From the NCBI GenBank assembly GCA_943737045.1, contig CALSFV010000211.1:1116001-1180000 (forward strand): a stretch of 64,000 bases of DNA, written 5' to 3'. Positions 34,460-46,280 of the stretch are shown here, in pieces. Every line of letters begins with the position of its first letter. The first letter of the stretch is position 1. A program made the translations under genes and the position numbers. Under the pieces are notes generated by a model, which was given only the letters and a program-made list of their open reading frames with translations, did not search any database and had not been told where the DNA came from. Origin of the DNA: Parapristionchus giblindavisi (Eukaryota > Nematoda > Chromadorea > Rhabditida > Diplogasteridae).

Positions 34460-35100
34460 TATCGATCGATGGGATATATGGAATAGGATAAAAGGGAATA
34501 GATAAGGCGGACAAAGAGCTGGATATGCCGTGTGGTATGGTGAAAGAGAGAGAGAGGGAGAGGGAGAGGGAGAGAGATGGAGAGGGAGAGGGAGAGAACA
34601 GCCGATATGGAAACGCCCGACTGACTCACTCTCATTTAAGGATCAAGCTCGATCCTGTGATAACACATGTTAAGGAGGAAATATCGCTGATAGAGAACCG
34701 ACGAAATAGTGCGCGATATGAAGAGACGACGATAATCCCTTTAAAGGTACATCTCGCGATAATCCGAAACTCTGGCAAAGCTCTCTCGTGGAGACAAAGA
34801 AAGCGAGAGTGTGTGGTCAGAGCGGAGAATTTCAGATTAGCTCGGGCTGTCACTTTAAGTCAATTTAATCAATTATAATTCACATTTTTGGACATCGGAA
34901 TTGGCAATATTGAATTTCAATATGGTCTTGAAGACGATTGGGATATAAAAGTTGCAGTCAAAGATCAATCAATCAATCATGTTTATCATATCAGGCAATA
35001 ATCACAGAATGTTAAAGTCGCAGAATGACACCAAATTTTAAAGAAGGAAATCGTGAACATATTTAATAAGCTCACTCATTTCCTCGAATGAAAATGTTCC
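34460..35100. other. Upstream region with (GA)n and hairpin
   Basis: 5' side of the ShKT/nitrobindin-like gene. A (GAGAGG)n tract lies at about 34545-34600 and a family A hairpin at 34738-34860. No gene seen. Confidence 0.55.
34738..34860. repeat. Foldback repeat family A
   Basis: GGCAAAGCTCTCTCG pairs with AGCGAGAGTGTGTGGTCAGAG imperfectly; ends AGATTAGCTCGGGCTGTCAC. Confidence 0.65.
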
Positions 35101-35109
35101 ACGTGACCT

Positions 35110-35230
35110 GAGGCCGTATCCATGAACGATGTCAAACCGTTTCCCGACAAACGTGACGTCGCAATCGTATGCAGATGCGTATGCCAAAAACTCCCCCGCT
35201 ACGCTGTAACGTCACGTTTGTCGGTTTGCT
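35110..35230. repeat. Hairpin element, family F
   Basis: GCCGTATCCATGAACGATGT at the left and GTTTGCTCATAC at the right; inner arms CGACAAACGTGACGT and ACGTCACGTTTGTCG match exactly. A similar design is at 55643-55792. Confidence 0.7.
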
Positions 35231-35269
35231 CATACTGCCTCTGGTGTTGTCTGCTGAAGATGGTCGCCG

Positions 35270-35655
35270 CGGCACCAGGCAACCACGGCGGTTCATTTCA
35301 TTGGAGGGGAACTCCTACATTTAACTTTGGCTTGAAGCCTCCCGCACTATGAAAAATCAGCAAAGTTGATTTGCACCGGGCGAGATTCAAACCCACGAGG
35401 TTCGGATCGCCACACAAAAGCTTTAGCCACTAAGCCATCTCAGCATGTGCCGCAACTCGTAAAACTCGATGATAGCTCTAGTATGAAGCGTTCGTATGGC
35501 GAGCAGCGCTCATTCATATCGTATCTAACTTTCGCGCCGGGAGGATCCCTCAGTTTGCGATACTCAGTTTGAGATTGCGGGAGCTCCTTAGTTACTATCA
35601 TTGAGCCGCCGTGGCAACGCTCTTTGATGTCTAGATGTAGAAGCACCATAAGGCG
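35270..35655 (-). repeat. SINE-like repeat with tRNA-like tail, copy 1
   Basis: On minus it reads CACGGCGGCTCAATGATAGT, ACTGAGTATCGCAAACTGAG, TTAGATACGATATGAATGAG and, at the end, a tRNA-like module with TGGCTTAGTGGCTAAAGC (A box) and GGGTTTGAATCTCGCCCGG (B box). The copy at 45955-46265 is on the other strand. Frames read from it are not genes. Confidence 0.75.
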
Positions 35656-35821
35656 CATCATTATGCAATTTATTTTTGTATTTAATTTTATTTAATTTTA
35701 ATTTTAATGTGCACGCAAACCTATTCTTTGGTACGTTTTAATTATAACGAATGTAATTACGATTTTTTTTATTCTTTTCGACGATTTCACACACTATTTA
35801 TTTGTTCTTTGACCTCTAGAG

Positions 35822-35953
35822 ATACTTTAAGTGCACCCGAGCTATTTTTCTTCTTCTAACTCTCCGTTCTGACCACGTTCTTCGCAGACGAAGAAAGCAA
35901 GAGATCATTGCCAGTTGAGTCAGTCTCAAATAAGCTCGGGGTTTGCCTTTAAT
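35822..35953. repeat. Foldback repeat family A
   Basis: Ends TTTAAGTGCACCCGAGCTA and AAATAAGCTCGGGGTTTGCC; the inner stem is decayed. Confidence 0.65.
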
Positions 35954-36067
35954 CATGGTGCAGGAAGTGCAAGTGAAGGTTCGCTCGATCTGATCATGAG
36001 TGGACTACTCGAACACACGTCACGCATGTAAGTAGTGGATGGCACGCCATGCACGTCAGAGCCCTAA

Positions 36068-36196
36068 AGGCCTTAAAGGGAGCGTAACCTCACTCAATGG
36101 TCTCTTCGACGCGCAATGCTCTCTCGTTGTTAGAGAACAGAGAAATAGTGTGAGCAATGAAGAGACCATTGAGAGAGGTAACGCTCCCTTTAAATG
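36068..36196. repeat. Foldback repeat family B
   Basis: TTAAAGGGAGCGTAACCTC and its near complement GAGGTAACGCTCCCTTTAA form the ends; CAATGGTCTCTTC / GAAGAGACCATTG lie inside. Second copy at 38755-38892. An open frame of 165 codons that starts within it is not credible as a gene. Confidence 0.85.
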
Positions 36197-36597
36197 TCTT
36201 AACTGTGCTCTTGATAACTGTGCTCAAATGACGAACGCTTTTAAAGTACACTGCAAGCGTTCTCTTTGCACGATACAATACAATGATCACCATCGACATT
36301 CACTATCATCACTAAATTCAGCCTCTTCTCTCCCTTATTTCGTCGTGCCGAAGGTCATAATCGCTCGACTTTTTGTCATTTCCACCTATTGTCTCATCTC
36401 TGACCTCTCTGAATCTCTCCGAACAGTTATCGTCTATGATATGTTGGCGATAGTTCTTATGAACTTGAAACGTCCCATCACTTTCAAAGATAGATACGTT
36501 GTCACTTTTGTTCACCCTTTCACCTCTTATCTTTGAAGTTCACTGTGGTTCAGTCACTTTATCTGTACCATGCGTGGCAATGCTATAACTTTAGCGG

Positions 36598-36712
36598 TTA
36601 AAGGATCACCCGTACTGATTTTACTCTTTGCGCTCTGGCAACACTCTCTCGTGGACTAAGAAAGCGAGAGAGTGTTGACAGAGCGGAGAGCGTTAATCAC
36701 GCGCCTTTCACC
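36598..36712. repeat. Foldback repeat family A
   Basis: CTCTGGCAACACTCTCTCG and CGAGAGAGTGTTGACAGAG form an almost perfect stem just upstream of the first 22-exon gene. Confidence 0.8.
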
Positions 36713-36795
36713 CATATGAATCTCAATTGTATCGTGTCATAGGTGCCAGCACTTGTTGTAATGCTAACTGGACGATAATCGGATTGGAGAACATC

Positions 36796-38561
36796 ATGCA
36801 CTATCTGGTGAGTACACTACATGGTGAGATGGCCGAGCGGTCTAAGGCGCTGGTTTAAGGCACCAGTCTCTTCGGAGGCGTGGGTTCGAATCCCACTCTC
36901 ATCAGAAATCTTTTGCCGATTTTTCTTACGATAATCATTATTTTCAGGTGTACATTATCGCGGTTTTAGCTGCGACAACTGAAGGTTTGACTGTCAAAAT
37001 GTTTTCTGAAATATGATATCCTTTCCAGGCTCAAATCTGGTTGCCATAGCTTGCGCGAGGAACCCAACCCTCTCGTTCTGCCCATCAACAAGAGGTAGGT
37101 GTTAGTTTCAACAGTTTCGACAGTTTATCGTTCCACCGCAGCGAACTTCCTCATTTCTTGGTCTCAAGTGGCACCCAAACCATGATTTGCATTTTCATTC
37201 ACACACTTTATCTTGATCAACACTGCGGTGGGTATGAGATGGTTCCACTGATCCTTGTTTCTTATATGTTCATAAACCCACGATGATATGCATAAATAAT
37301 TTTGTTTTGCAAATTTCATTTAATTTATTTTTGTCAATTTTGGTACGAATAAATATAGCCCAGTTTTCGTCTTAAAGAAACACACCGAGTTAATTTGAAA
37401 CTCTCCTCTTTGGCAATGCTCTCTTACTATATTTGCTTGTTAGAGTGGAGAGTTTCGGGGTGTTAAAATTAGCTCGTGATGTGCCTTTAATCAATATTGC
37501 CCTTCAGCACCGCACACTTCGTCCCCCACACCCGCTCATCCCAAGGACAAGTTCACGTTCAACTATGAAGAAGAGCATGAAAGGGCGCAGGAAACGTTGG
37601 TTTAATTTTCATCAATCGATAAATCAACCGATAAACTGTATTCCTGGCGTATGCGGGGAGATGATATTGACTGATTATTAACCTAACCTTCTGCTTCGCA
37701 CAGTATCTCACGTTAGTTCAATCATAACAGAGCCTGTACACTAGCCGCGAAATAGAACTCTACACCAAGTAGAAAACGGCGCAACTGCTAAGCAGGCGAG
37801 CTTTCCGAAATATATGGTAAAAAATACACCATAAATAGCGAAATACACGTTCACTCTTCAATTGCACTCTTTCCTATCTCAACTACCTCTCGCTCAAACC
37901 CGTCTGACATTCGCCTCGCTCTTTTTATATCCTCGCCTTTTACACGAGCGCATTGAAATGAAAGATGTTCGCATGGCCTAATGGTAACTCGAGTGACTGT
38001 CCATCCAGAAGGGGGCGCAGGTTCGAATCCACATGGGCGCATCCGTAATCTCTCTTTCACCCTTATTGTACTGTCTAAACTAACGTGATCTCTGTTATAC
38101 ACACAAATCAAAGGCACCAATGGGCGGAAAAAAGTCTTTATACATGAAATAATTTCAAAAAAATTTCAAAATTAAATTTTAAAAAACATACAAATCCTCA
38201 TTTTAGTCGTCTCCTCGACGCTCCTTCTGTTACTGCTGCTGATTCAGTAATCACGGATGAAGTGAAGCGACAACTCGCCGTTATCGCAAAGTAGGACTAT
38301 TGATTTTCTGGATATTGATCCTAGTATTCCCTAAACTATATTATTGATTGATCACTCACTGACCTATTGATTTATCGATTGATTGATTTATCGATTGACT
38401 GATTTATCGATTGATTAATTTATCGATTGATTGATTTATCGATTGATTGATTTATTGATTGATTCAGATCAGTGGCACGTTCTCGTCGTAATCCATTCGA
38501 CGACAGCGATCTGCATGAAAAAGCCAAGGATAATGAGGGTACTAATCGATATTTTTATTTA

Positions 38562-38613
<52 letters not shown>

Positions 38614-41600
38614 TCACTATCATTAAGAGGCCGAGGGACCCGAAGAGATCGAGCGAGATACTGTGGAAGAAGTGAAGGAAGCAAAAGAAGAGGAAGGGAA
38701 ATCGAAGGAAGTGCAGAGTGTTACGAAGAAGACGCTAGATCGCAATGACAGGGTACGAGAGGGGCCTTTAAAGGGAGCGTTACATCTCTCAATGGTCTCT
38801 ACATTGTGTGCACTATTTCTCTGTTCTCTAACAACGAGAGAGCGTAGTGCGTTGAAGAGACCGCTGACAAAGGTTTCAGCCCCTTTAATGGCACCCCAAA
38901 CTCTCCGCTCTGGCAGCACACTCTCGCCTTCTTTGTCTGCAAGAGAGCGTACCCAGAGCGGAGACGACCGCGACGAAATAAGTGTAGGCGAAAATATTTT
39001 AAGACAAAAGAGTCGGCAAAAATGATCTGCCAAATTAGAATAAACAATGAAATATGTAAGACCATGTAGTTTCGAGAGGCTTACTGCGTAGCCCGTGTAG
39101 CCTATGCAAACTATGAAAAATTTCATGCAGTTTGAAAAATGCAAGCTAAGTTAGTTCCCTTGTAAGTGGTTAGTAGTCAGTAGTTTAGTCACAAAAACCC
39201 CCCGAAAAAATTAATTAGACGATTTTCAGTTTACCGAACACCACCATCATTCTGCGTTGAAAGAATTGCGATCGAGCAACGAAGAAGAAGGTTGAATTTA
39301 TTTTTGAAAATTTAAATTTAAATTTCAGAAATATTTTCGAAATTAATTTTCCAGCGCACTTCACATCGGATGGATTTCTGCTGTACAAGGGAGACCGGTC
39401 GGAGTATTGTGAAAAGTGGGTTGAAATAAATAGTATTCTTTCAAATACCGTGTGCATGAATGTTGACAAAGGGATTTGAAAACGGAAAAAAAGGGCATGA
39501 TAAGCGTAGGATTTGGTATTTTCAGCGAACGGCTTCCCCTAAGCTTGTGATGTCACTTTTGTCGACTAATCACACAGCGTTTCGAGAGCGCTCATGGTGT
39601 AACAGCGAAAAAGGTATAGCGAAAAAGAGAGAGTGCACACAAAAGTGAGAGACGCAGACGACGAACGACGAGAGCCACACCACGGTGCAGTCATACCGTA
39701 ATTTTTTTGGCATTTTGCCAAAATTTCAATGCGCGCTCTCACTGTGTTATAGAAACGCTGTGAATCATTTGTCAATGTTCATGCATTCGGCATCTGATGT
39801 TTTATTGAGTAACACACCGCTTACTCTCGGAGTTCGTAGTACTGATCACAGTCCTGCATTCAACTAGGAAGGCCTCAGATTTAGCAATTTTAATAATCGA
39901 ATTTCTCGAAATTAATAAGCACATAGAGAGTAGGTTACAATTTCACTCGCATGCCGAGAACATAAACAGTGTCGTCAGAGCATGCCATACTATTTAGCAC
40001 AGTTCGACAAGATCAAAGATCAACCCTTGCAGGTACCACGATAACTACGCCTATTTCTGCATAGGAAACGACAACCGGAATCAGGATGTAACAAATATTT
40101 GAATAATTTGAATTTTCAATAATTAAATTATGATCAAAATAAGGTTAAAAATTTAATTTCAGGTCGCTCGCACATTCTGTCCCTCATACAAAGACGCTTG
40201 TGGAATCAGGTAAAATAAATTTAAAATAATAACTAAATTTAAATCAGTATATTTCAGATCCGGTGAACCCGCGAATCCATTCACAAAACAAGTTTGACTC
40301 TTCTCTTATGTTTTAGTCCATTATCCTTAACTGATCTTTGATCTTTAATCTTTGATCTTTACAGGTAAGTCTGATTTCTTCGACCGCTCAGGTCGATGAG
40401 GTTGACACAGAACGGGCAGCAGCACTAGCCAAACTGGAGTTGCTCAAGGTACTGTATCTGCTTGATCTCTGATCTTTGATCTTTGATCTTTTCAGAAACG
40501 TATCCCTTGCGCGCCCGAATGCGATCAGCGTATCTTTCCTCACTGCACTGCGGAATGCAAGTGTGACTATATCTACCCGTTGGTGCAGAAGTGAGTACTT
40601 ACTTCCTCAGTTACTTAGTTACTTAGTTTCTTAGTTACTTAGTCCGTCTTCGACGGCTAATGCCGCGCGGATCACATCCCTCCATTTGCTTCTATAGCGA
40701 GCGCGCGTTGTCCAGCGCACATTTTAGAGTAAAATAGATTTTTTAAGAAGAATTTCTCTTGTTCAAAATTTGTATATTTTTTCCAAGGTCAAAAAATTAA
40801 CTATAAGTGATCTTGCAGGTTCTGCAATCCTCCTCCTATTCCACTATTCCTCAACACTTGCCGTCTGTGGTACCATGGTTGTCCCAAATACCAGCAATTC
40901 CATTACGCCTCACAGTACATCTACTCCAAGGCCGAGAAGGGCAAAGTATTGCGTAAGTAGATCTTATAAACACAAGCTCCTGTGAGGCATAGAGCTCAAT
41001 GAAGAGCTTCTGGTGAGCTCCAATTAGAGCTCAATAAATTTCAGCCGGTCCTGCCCGAAATCCGAATCCATTCGGTCTGCCTCAGCCGGCTCAACCACTA
41101 CCTACCGCTGGAGGCGCAGCGGCTAGAGGAGCTCGAACCCAACGATCTGGATTCATACCGCAGGACGAAGACTCGAGGTTAAACTAACATCCCGAGCTAT
41201 TATGAAACACCCCGGGTTAATTTGAAACTCTCCGAACTAATTTGAAACACCCCGAGTTAATATGAAACTCTCCGAACTAATTTGAAACACCCCGAGTTAA
41301 TTTGAAACTCTCCGAACTAATTTGAACCACTCCTATCTAATTTGAAGCTAATTGTAAGTTGTGTTGAATATTTTTTATTAATGATTGTATTAAAGGCTAT
41401 CAATGAATTGTCTTGGCTGAATTTCCTAACATTAATGAAATGTGCGTGAAACTTATCTAATTTACACTATTCAAAGTAAATTTTATTTTCCATCTCAATC
41501 GATATTTATCAAACAGTATTGATTGATTCCAGGTAATGCTCTTTTTTTTCCTTTGGCTACGAGCGAACATTGCTAAAGTATAAAATTAGCTCGGAGAGTT

Positions 41601-43401
41601 TCATATTAACTCGGGGTGTTTACATTAGCTCGGAGAGTTAATGGCTCATGGTGTGTCTTAAAATAAAATTTAAAACTTTTTTTCAGTGAAAACACTGAGC
41701 ACAGACGCGGCCTGCTCATACCTCCTGATATCCCGAAGAACTTCCGAGCCAAGTTCGATAGATCAAAGATCAAAGATCAAAGACCAAAGATCAAATTATA
41801 ATTCAGAGATCAGCCCGAGAATGCACCCACCGCCCTAGATAAGTCATCCGCGCCTCTGGTCATTCCACCCAATCCCTACGAGAAGCCCACTTCGGTTGCC
41901 AGGTGGGTACCAAAAATTTCTGGACCGAAACCGAGTTGGTGTCGGTACCAGTAATATCTGAACCGAAACCGAGTTGGTGTCGGTACCAACAATTTCTGTA
42001 CCGATACCGAGTAGGTGTCGGTACCAACAATTTCTGGGCCGAAACCGAGTTGGTGTCGGTACCAACAATTTCTGGACCCAAACCGAGTTGGTGTCGGGTA
42101 ACCATAACCCATTTAGAGCCCACCAAGCGGCGACATTCCCGGTTCAGCCGTCGGATGCAGCGTACGGCTCAGAGGATGCGTTCAAGGCCTTCGATGGACT
42201 AACTGACGCTGTAGGTGATCTTGAATATAATAAAAAGACCTTAGAATTATCACTGGAAGTTATCTCGAACAGGACTTCGTGTGCCTTGAATAACGGGATT
42301 TGCCTTTACATTAACAATTTTCCCTCGGAGAAATTATCGGCTTTAGACCAATCTTATGTCAGCATGCAGGTCAAAACATGGAGAATCCACATATAAACAA
42401 AATCTGTCCTACAGCCTCTTAAAGTTTATTTCTATTTAAAAAAAACTTCCGTATTTGAAAATAGGCCAGAATAGTCAAAGTTGTGTTATTTGAATGTTTT
42501 TTTTATTTATGATTGTAATACCGAAAGGCTATCCATAGGCTATTCAATGGCAATTTTAGTTTCCATTAATAAATCGATATTTACCAAACATTATTGATTG
42601 ATTTCAGCGAGGAGTTGCGCACAGACCCCGAAGTAGATCACCATTCACGAAACCAGGTTAGTCATTCCCATCAATAATACTATTATAATATAATTATCCT
42701 CACAAGCTCTGCTCAGCTCAATTGGGGAACTTTTGAAAACGGATTCAGAATCTGAATCGAAAACTGATTCTAGTAGTGGTAACGTGAGTTTGCACTCTTC
42801 CCTTGTCAGACAGCTGATTCGGTGATATATTAGAGTATGCATTAAAGAGTTTGATGAAATCAAGAGGACAGAAAAAACGGCTACATGATCGTAGCTTACA
42901 ATACTCATGAAAACTAATTTTTTTTTGGCATTTTAGAAATTTAATTTCAGGTCTGTGGGAGGCTAATCCGGACAATCCACACAATCGTGATCACGCCAAT
43001 AAGTGGTGGTACCATCCCGATTCAGTGGGAGTCGATTGGTTGAATGGACAGGTGTGATTTTGTTTCAAAAGAAGACCACGAGCTAGGTTGAAACACCCCG
43101 CGTTAGCCAAAATTTGTGCAAAATGTACCTTTTCTTTTCTTTTGAGCACATCATAAAATTTTGCTGCGCTAGTGTAGAGCTTACAGAGTAGTCTCTTTTG
43201 TATTGGCTTTTGCCATTGACATCTCGACGAATTTTGTAAATATTATACAATTTTATTGATTTTTGATCAGTCCAATTTCAGATTCAATGGGGCGCCCATT
43301 GGGCGGTTCCGGCCGCCGGAGTGGGAGGAACCCACGGATTCTCCGCTGTGCACTTTCCCACTATCGGAACATTCTTGGGAATTCCTGATGATTATGATTA
43401 G
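36796..43401 (+). CDS. Secreted Cys-containing protein, 22 exons, copy 1
   Basis: Exons 36796-36807, 36948-36984, 37029-37094, 37508-37595, 38207-38290, 38468-38538, 38628-38752, 39230-39290, 39355-39415, 40033-40087, 40163-40209, 40258-40291, 40365-40448, 40496-40590, 40819-40952, 41045-41177, 41687-41752, 41807-41902, 42117-42210, 42608-42656, 42952-43052 and 43282-43401 keep frame throughout, giving 570 aa. MHYLVYIIAVLAATTEG is a signal peptide. An acidic middle (EEVKEAKEEEGKSKE) precedes Cys segments SEYCEKYHDNYAYFCIG, TFCPSYKDACG, PCAPECDQRIFPHC/TAECKCDY and FCNPPPIPLFLNTCRLWYHG. A Pro-rich stretch follows, and the end is very conserved between copies (GAHWAVPAAGVGGTHGFS, FPTIGTFLGIPDDYD). 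I do not recognise the family; probably an extracellular or cuticle-related nematode protein. tRNA-Leu lies in intron 1. Confidence 0.88.
36823..36904 (+). tRNA. tRNA-Leu (AAG), inside intron 1 of the 22-exon gene copy 1
   Basis: 82 bases. Acceptor GGTGAGA pairs with TCTCATC with one G-T; A box TGGCCGAGCGG, B box GGTTCGAATCC; anticodon stem CTGGT/ACCAG encloses TTAAGGC, anticodon AAG; variable arm TCTCTTCGGAG typical of type II. It starts 15 bases after the exon 1 donor. Confidence 0.97.
37371..37491. repeat. Foldback repeat family A, in an intron of the 22-exon gene copy 1
   Basis: AAGAAACACACCGAGTTAAT on the left and AATTAGCTCGTGATGTGCC on the right; the inner stem is shortened. Confidence 0.65.
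37968..38045 (+). pseudogene. tRNA-like relic
   Basis: TGGCCTAATGGTAACTCG and GGTTCGAATCC are good A and B boxes, but the acceptor ends do not pair and the T-stem is broken. In an intron of the 22-exon gene copy 1. Confidence 0.35.
38555..38612. repeat. (ATT)n microsatellite
   Basis: Trinucleotide repeat just before the acceptor at 38627; a shorter (ATT)n occupies the same place in the second gene copy (about 49080-49106). Confidence 0.9.
38755..38966. repeat. Family B hairpin joined to a family A hairpin
   Basis: 38755-38892 matches family B (AAAGGGAGCGTTACATCTCT, CAATGGTCTCT, GAAGAGACCG). It is followed at once by family A (ACTCTCCGCTCTGGCAGCAC ... GAGAGAGCGTACCCAGAGCG). In the intron after exon 7 of copy 1. 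Confidence 0.8.
39567..39768. repeat. Dispersed repeat family G
   Basis: GCGTTTCGAGAGCGCTCATG on the left and TCTCACTGTGTTATAGAAAC on the right; interior GAGAGACGCAGACGACG and TTTTTTTGGCATTTTGCC match 21243-21435. In an intron of copy 1. Confidence 0.6.
41180..41665. repeat. Degenerate tandem of family A ends
   Basis: TTAATTTGAAAC(T/A)C(T/C)CC(G)AACTAAT units recur about seven times at 41190-41345, and inverted TTAGCTCGGAGAGTTTCAT units at 41580-41640. The pair brackets one intron of copy 1. It looks like family A termini amplified without the central stem. Confidence 0.65.
41687..41806 (+). repeat. (GATCAAA)n intronic heptamer tract, example
   Basis: AAGATCAAAGATCAAAGATC fills the 54-base intron 41753-41806 of the first 22-exon gene; the matching intron of the second copy (51509-51555) holds the same. 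Similar tracts are in introns of His-rich genes A, B and C, the ShKT/nitrobindin-like gene and at 40330-40365, 40465-40495, 50355-50390 and 50500-50527. Confidence 0.85.
41903..42105. repeat. 38-bp intronic tandem repeat, five units
   Basis: The unit AATTTCTGGACCGAAACCGA continues GTTGGTGTCGGTACCA(A)C. The same intron of the second gene copy (51652-51800) holds decayed single units, so the array existed before or arose at the same spot after duplication. Frames through it are artefacts. Confidence 0.85.
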
Positions 43402-45022
43402 TGTGAAATGGTTAATGGGTCTCTCGATTCACCCACTATTTCTTCGTTATCTATTGTTCAATTTTACATCATCGCCCCGAATTCATGTAAGTTAGCTGAT
43501 ACCATCTACATTGAGTGCATTGTCTAGAACCTAAACAGTGTTCCTCTAAACAGTATTTGGTAAAGTTGCATGATTTGTAAAATTCACTATTTGCTCATTC
43601 AATATATGTATATATTGTATCTAATACCATTGCTGTCCATAGCAGCATTGTTAGTTGATTTATAGTTTAGAAAGCTCATTTCATTGTGCACTGTCAACTG
43701 TCAACGATAAAGAACTTCATTTAAAGATGCAGACCCTCGAGTTTTTTCGTAACAAGAATGTTCGGGTAGAATGATAGAGATTTATCAGACGAACCGAACG
43801 ACATATTTCATATTCCTTGATGATATTGGTCACGCTAATTTCCACACAATATTAACATCACAGCCAATGGTAATCGGTGCGGGAATCAGTCATGAAAACT
43901 CTAGGGTTTCCTTCTTTAAAGGTGGTGTCCCACGAATATTTTCGTGAATAAACTGTGAAGACAGGATGGTAGCAAAAGTCATATAAGTCACCACATACTA
44001 TTTCTTTTGTAATGATTCTGCGTATTGATTGACATAATCACGATTGAACAATGTTCAATAGTGCAGGGAATGGAGAAAGAGAGATGGGAAGGGGCCTAAT
44101 GAGAGGGCAAAGGTTTAGTGCCGGTCGCAAACTGAACATAACACACTTTTTACTTACAGTATATGTATGAGGGGGATCATTCCCATCGTGGTAGGAGCCA
44201 ATGATTCTTTTCGTGGTTCTCCATCTTTAACTCTGCGTTCCAAAAAGAGCCTAGATCGGCGGTAAGGAACGTATAATATGCAAAACCAAGATCCGGACGA
44301 GAAATAAAGATTTTCGATTTTTTGATTTTTTAAAATTTACTATAATCATGAGAAGGATTTGGGAAGGAAAATCAAGAATATTGACAAAAAAGTTCTTTTT
44401 TTTATCTATTGGAATGCTTTACTTTTAAAAGATTTGGTTGATAGATAAACTAATATCATTTTCTGAAAACAGAAAACAGTCTGTCGAACTCTATTTTTAA
44501 TAGAAAAATGGATAAAAAATATTTTTAAAGTATCAAGCCTATACGCGAGAGAGAGAATGCATCCTAGGAAGTTAAATTTTCGCTTCTACATTATCCGATT
44601 GTCACTGGCATCACTCGTAATGGCTGCTACAGGGAGGGGGTCGAGTCGAAAGTTCAGTTGACGACGCATGACAAATCGTCAGTTTACAATTTAATCAAGG
44701 CAGGCTTGGTTAGATCAGTCCAGGAGCAGAAAAATGTTCGATTCACGGTAACAATGACACGATAGCTAATGAACTACGAGCAGAGAGGCCTCGCAGTAAG
44801 GTGCTCAGGGAATAGAGAAATAGTGATATGTAAATGCGACTCAGGTTAATATTTTAAATATAAAAAATAGATAATAAAATATTTAAAAAAAATATACCTG
44901 TGCTGCTTCACTTCATAATTGAAAATGAATTTGTCCTCCAGGATCAGCAATATTGCAAGATGCAATGGGACATATTGCATATCTGAAAATGTACAATATG
45001 AGAAAAATCTGCAAAAGATTTC
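43402..45022. other. Gene-free interval
   Basis: AT-rich DNA after the first 22-exon gene. No exon recognised in 43402-44960. Confidence 0.55.
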
Positions 45023-45175
45023 TGATGAGAGTGGGATTCGAACCCACGCCTCCGAAGAGACTGGTGCCTTAAACCAGCGCCTTAGACCGCTCGGCCATCT
45101 CACCATGTCGAGCACTCACCAGAAGATAACTTTTGATGTTCTCCAATCCTATTATTGGCCAGTTGGCATTGCTAC
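44970..45175 (-). pseudogene. Relic of exon 1 to exon 2 of the 22-exon gene, with tRNA-Leu
   Basis: On minus GGATTGGAGAACATCA is followed by a changed start region (AAAAGTTATCTTCTG instead of TGCACTATCTG) and an intact donor GTGAGTGC, then the tRNA, then AGAAATCTTTTGC and TTTCAG. This is the same order as in the two functional copies. The start codon is lost and later exons were not found. Confidence 0.7.
45023..45104 (-). tRNA. tRNA-Leu (AAG), minus strand
   Basis: Body identical by eye to the one at 36823-36904, including anticodon AAG, TTCGGAG variable loop and discriminator A. Intact boxes and a T-run trailer, so probably functional. Confidence 0.95.
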
Positions 45176-45814
45176 CAGGGATAGAGGAACCTCTGAAAAG
45201 ACAAAATAAAGGTTCGTATAGAGTGAATCGGTTGCATCAAGGCCGGCGACAAAACGGTAGATGATAACTTTTTGCACGAATGGGACTAAAATGTGCCAGG
45301 ACGCAGCCTTGAAGGGTTCGTGAAGGGTTCCAGCCAAGTTCGTAAGAACTCAATTGAGTGGCTATATTAGGAGAGAGTGGGAGATAAAGAGATGAAACAA
45401 TGGCTGAAAGGAAGTGGCAAACGTCAGTGATATGAGTCAGTGGTTATGACCTTCAAATCGATGAACATGCTAAATAAAGAAGAAAAGATACTCGATTTGG
45501 AAAAAAAGATACTATCATCGACGGTCAGTGTATCTTGCAGACTGTACTTAAATAAAATACTTAAATAGACAGTGTCCATGCTTGCAGAACATATTTTTAA
45601 AGTTTCTCTTTTTGACAGGGCAACAGAGTGAAATAAAGCTATGTGTGTTATGTATTATTATTATTATTATTATGTAACGTACTGAATATTGAATTGTAAA
45701 GAATTATTTATTTCGAAAAGAATGATACAAATAAAAATAAAACAGATTTGCAAGATGTATTGCAGTGAGGCCATCAAATGGAGACATAAAGGTAGATGTA
45801 CATGCAACCCGTTA

Positions 45815-45925
45815 TTCAAGGCACACGAAGTCCTGCCAGTGATCACTGCTAGGCCAGTGATAATTCAAGGCCAATTCAGTCCGGCGGGCCTAATCTCTTC
45901 TTCGGACATACTTCACCGCGTGATC
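45815..45925 (+). repeat. Dispersed repeat with GGCACACGAAGTCCTG
   Basis: CAAGGCACACGAAGTCCTG, GTGATAATTCAAGGCCA and CAGTCCGG(C/A)GG recur inverted at 58660-58760; the first block is also seen at 12825, 42270 and 49380. No coding sense. Confidence 0.5.
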
Positions 45926-45954
45926 AAGCCAATTCCCCAATTCACTGCCAATTC

Positions 45955-46265
45955 CCCTCGCGGACGCCATGGTGGGGACACGGCGGCTCAATGATAGCAA
46001 CTAAGAAGCTCCCACAATCACAAACTGAGTATCGCAAATTGAGTGATCCTCCCAGCGCTAAAGTTAGATACGATATGAATGAGCGCGTTGCGGCGACGCG
46101 CTGGGGATGATCGCCATACGAACGCTTCTGACTAGAGCTATCATCGAGTTTCACAAGTTGGGAAACATGCTGAGATGGCTTAGTAGCTAGAACTTTTCCC
46201 TCCAATGAACCGCCGTGGGGGAGGAGGCGGTGACACCACCGGGAATCGAACAAAGATCCCAGACC
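45955..46265 (+). repeat. SINE-like repeat with tRNA-like tail, copy 2
   Basis: Same order as the copy at 35270-35655, here on plus: ACGGCGGCTCAATGATAGC ... AGTTAGATACGATATGAATG ... GAGATGGCTTAGTAGCTAGA. The B box is weaker (GGGAATCGAAC). Confidence 0.75.
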
Positions 46266-46280
46266 CAGAAGGAGGCATAC

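Noticed and set aside
36039..36536. 165-codon open frame on plus
   Set aside because: It starts inside the family B palindrome, has no domain or signal peptide, and the composition is not coding-like.
41844..42396. Several frames across 41.85-42.4 kb
   Set aside because: They translate the 38-bp intronic tandem repeat and run across exon borders of the 22-exon gene.
45022..45210. Protein frames containing SDESGIRTHASEETGALNQ
   Set aside because: They are translations of the tRNA-Leu gene, also seen at 47.8 and 63.8 kb.
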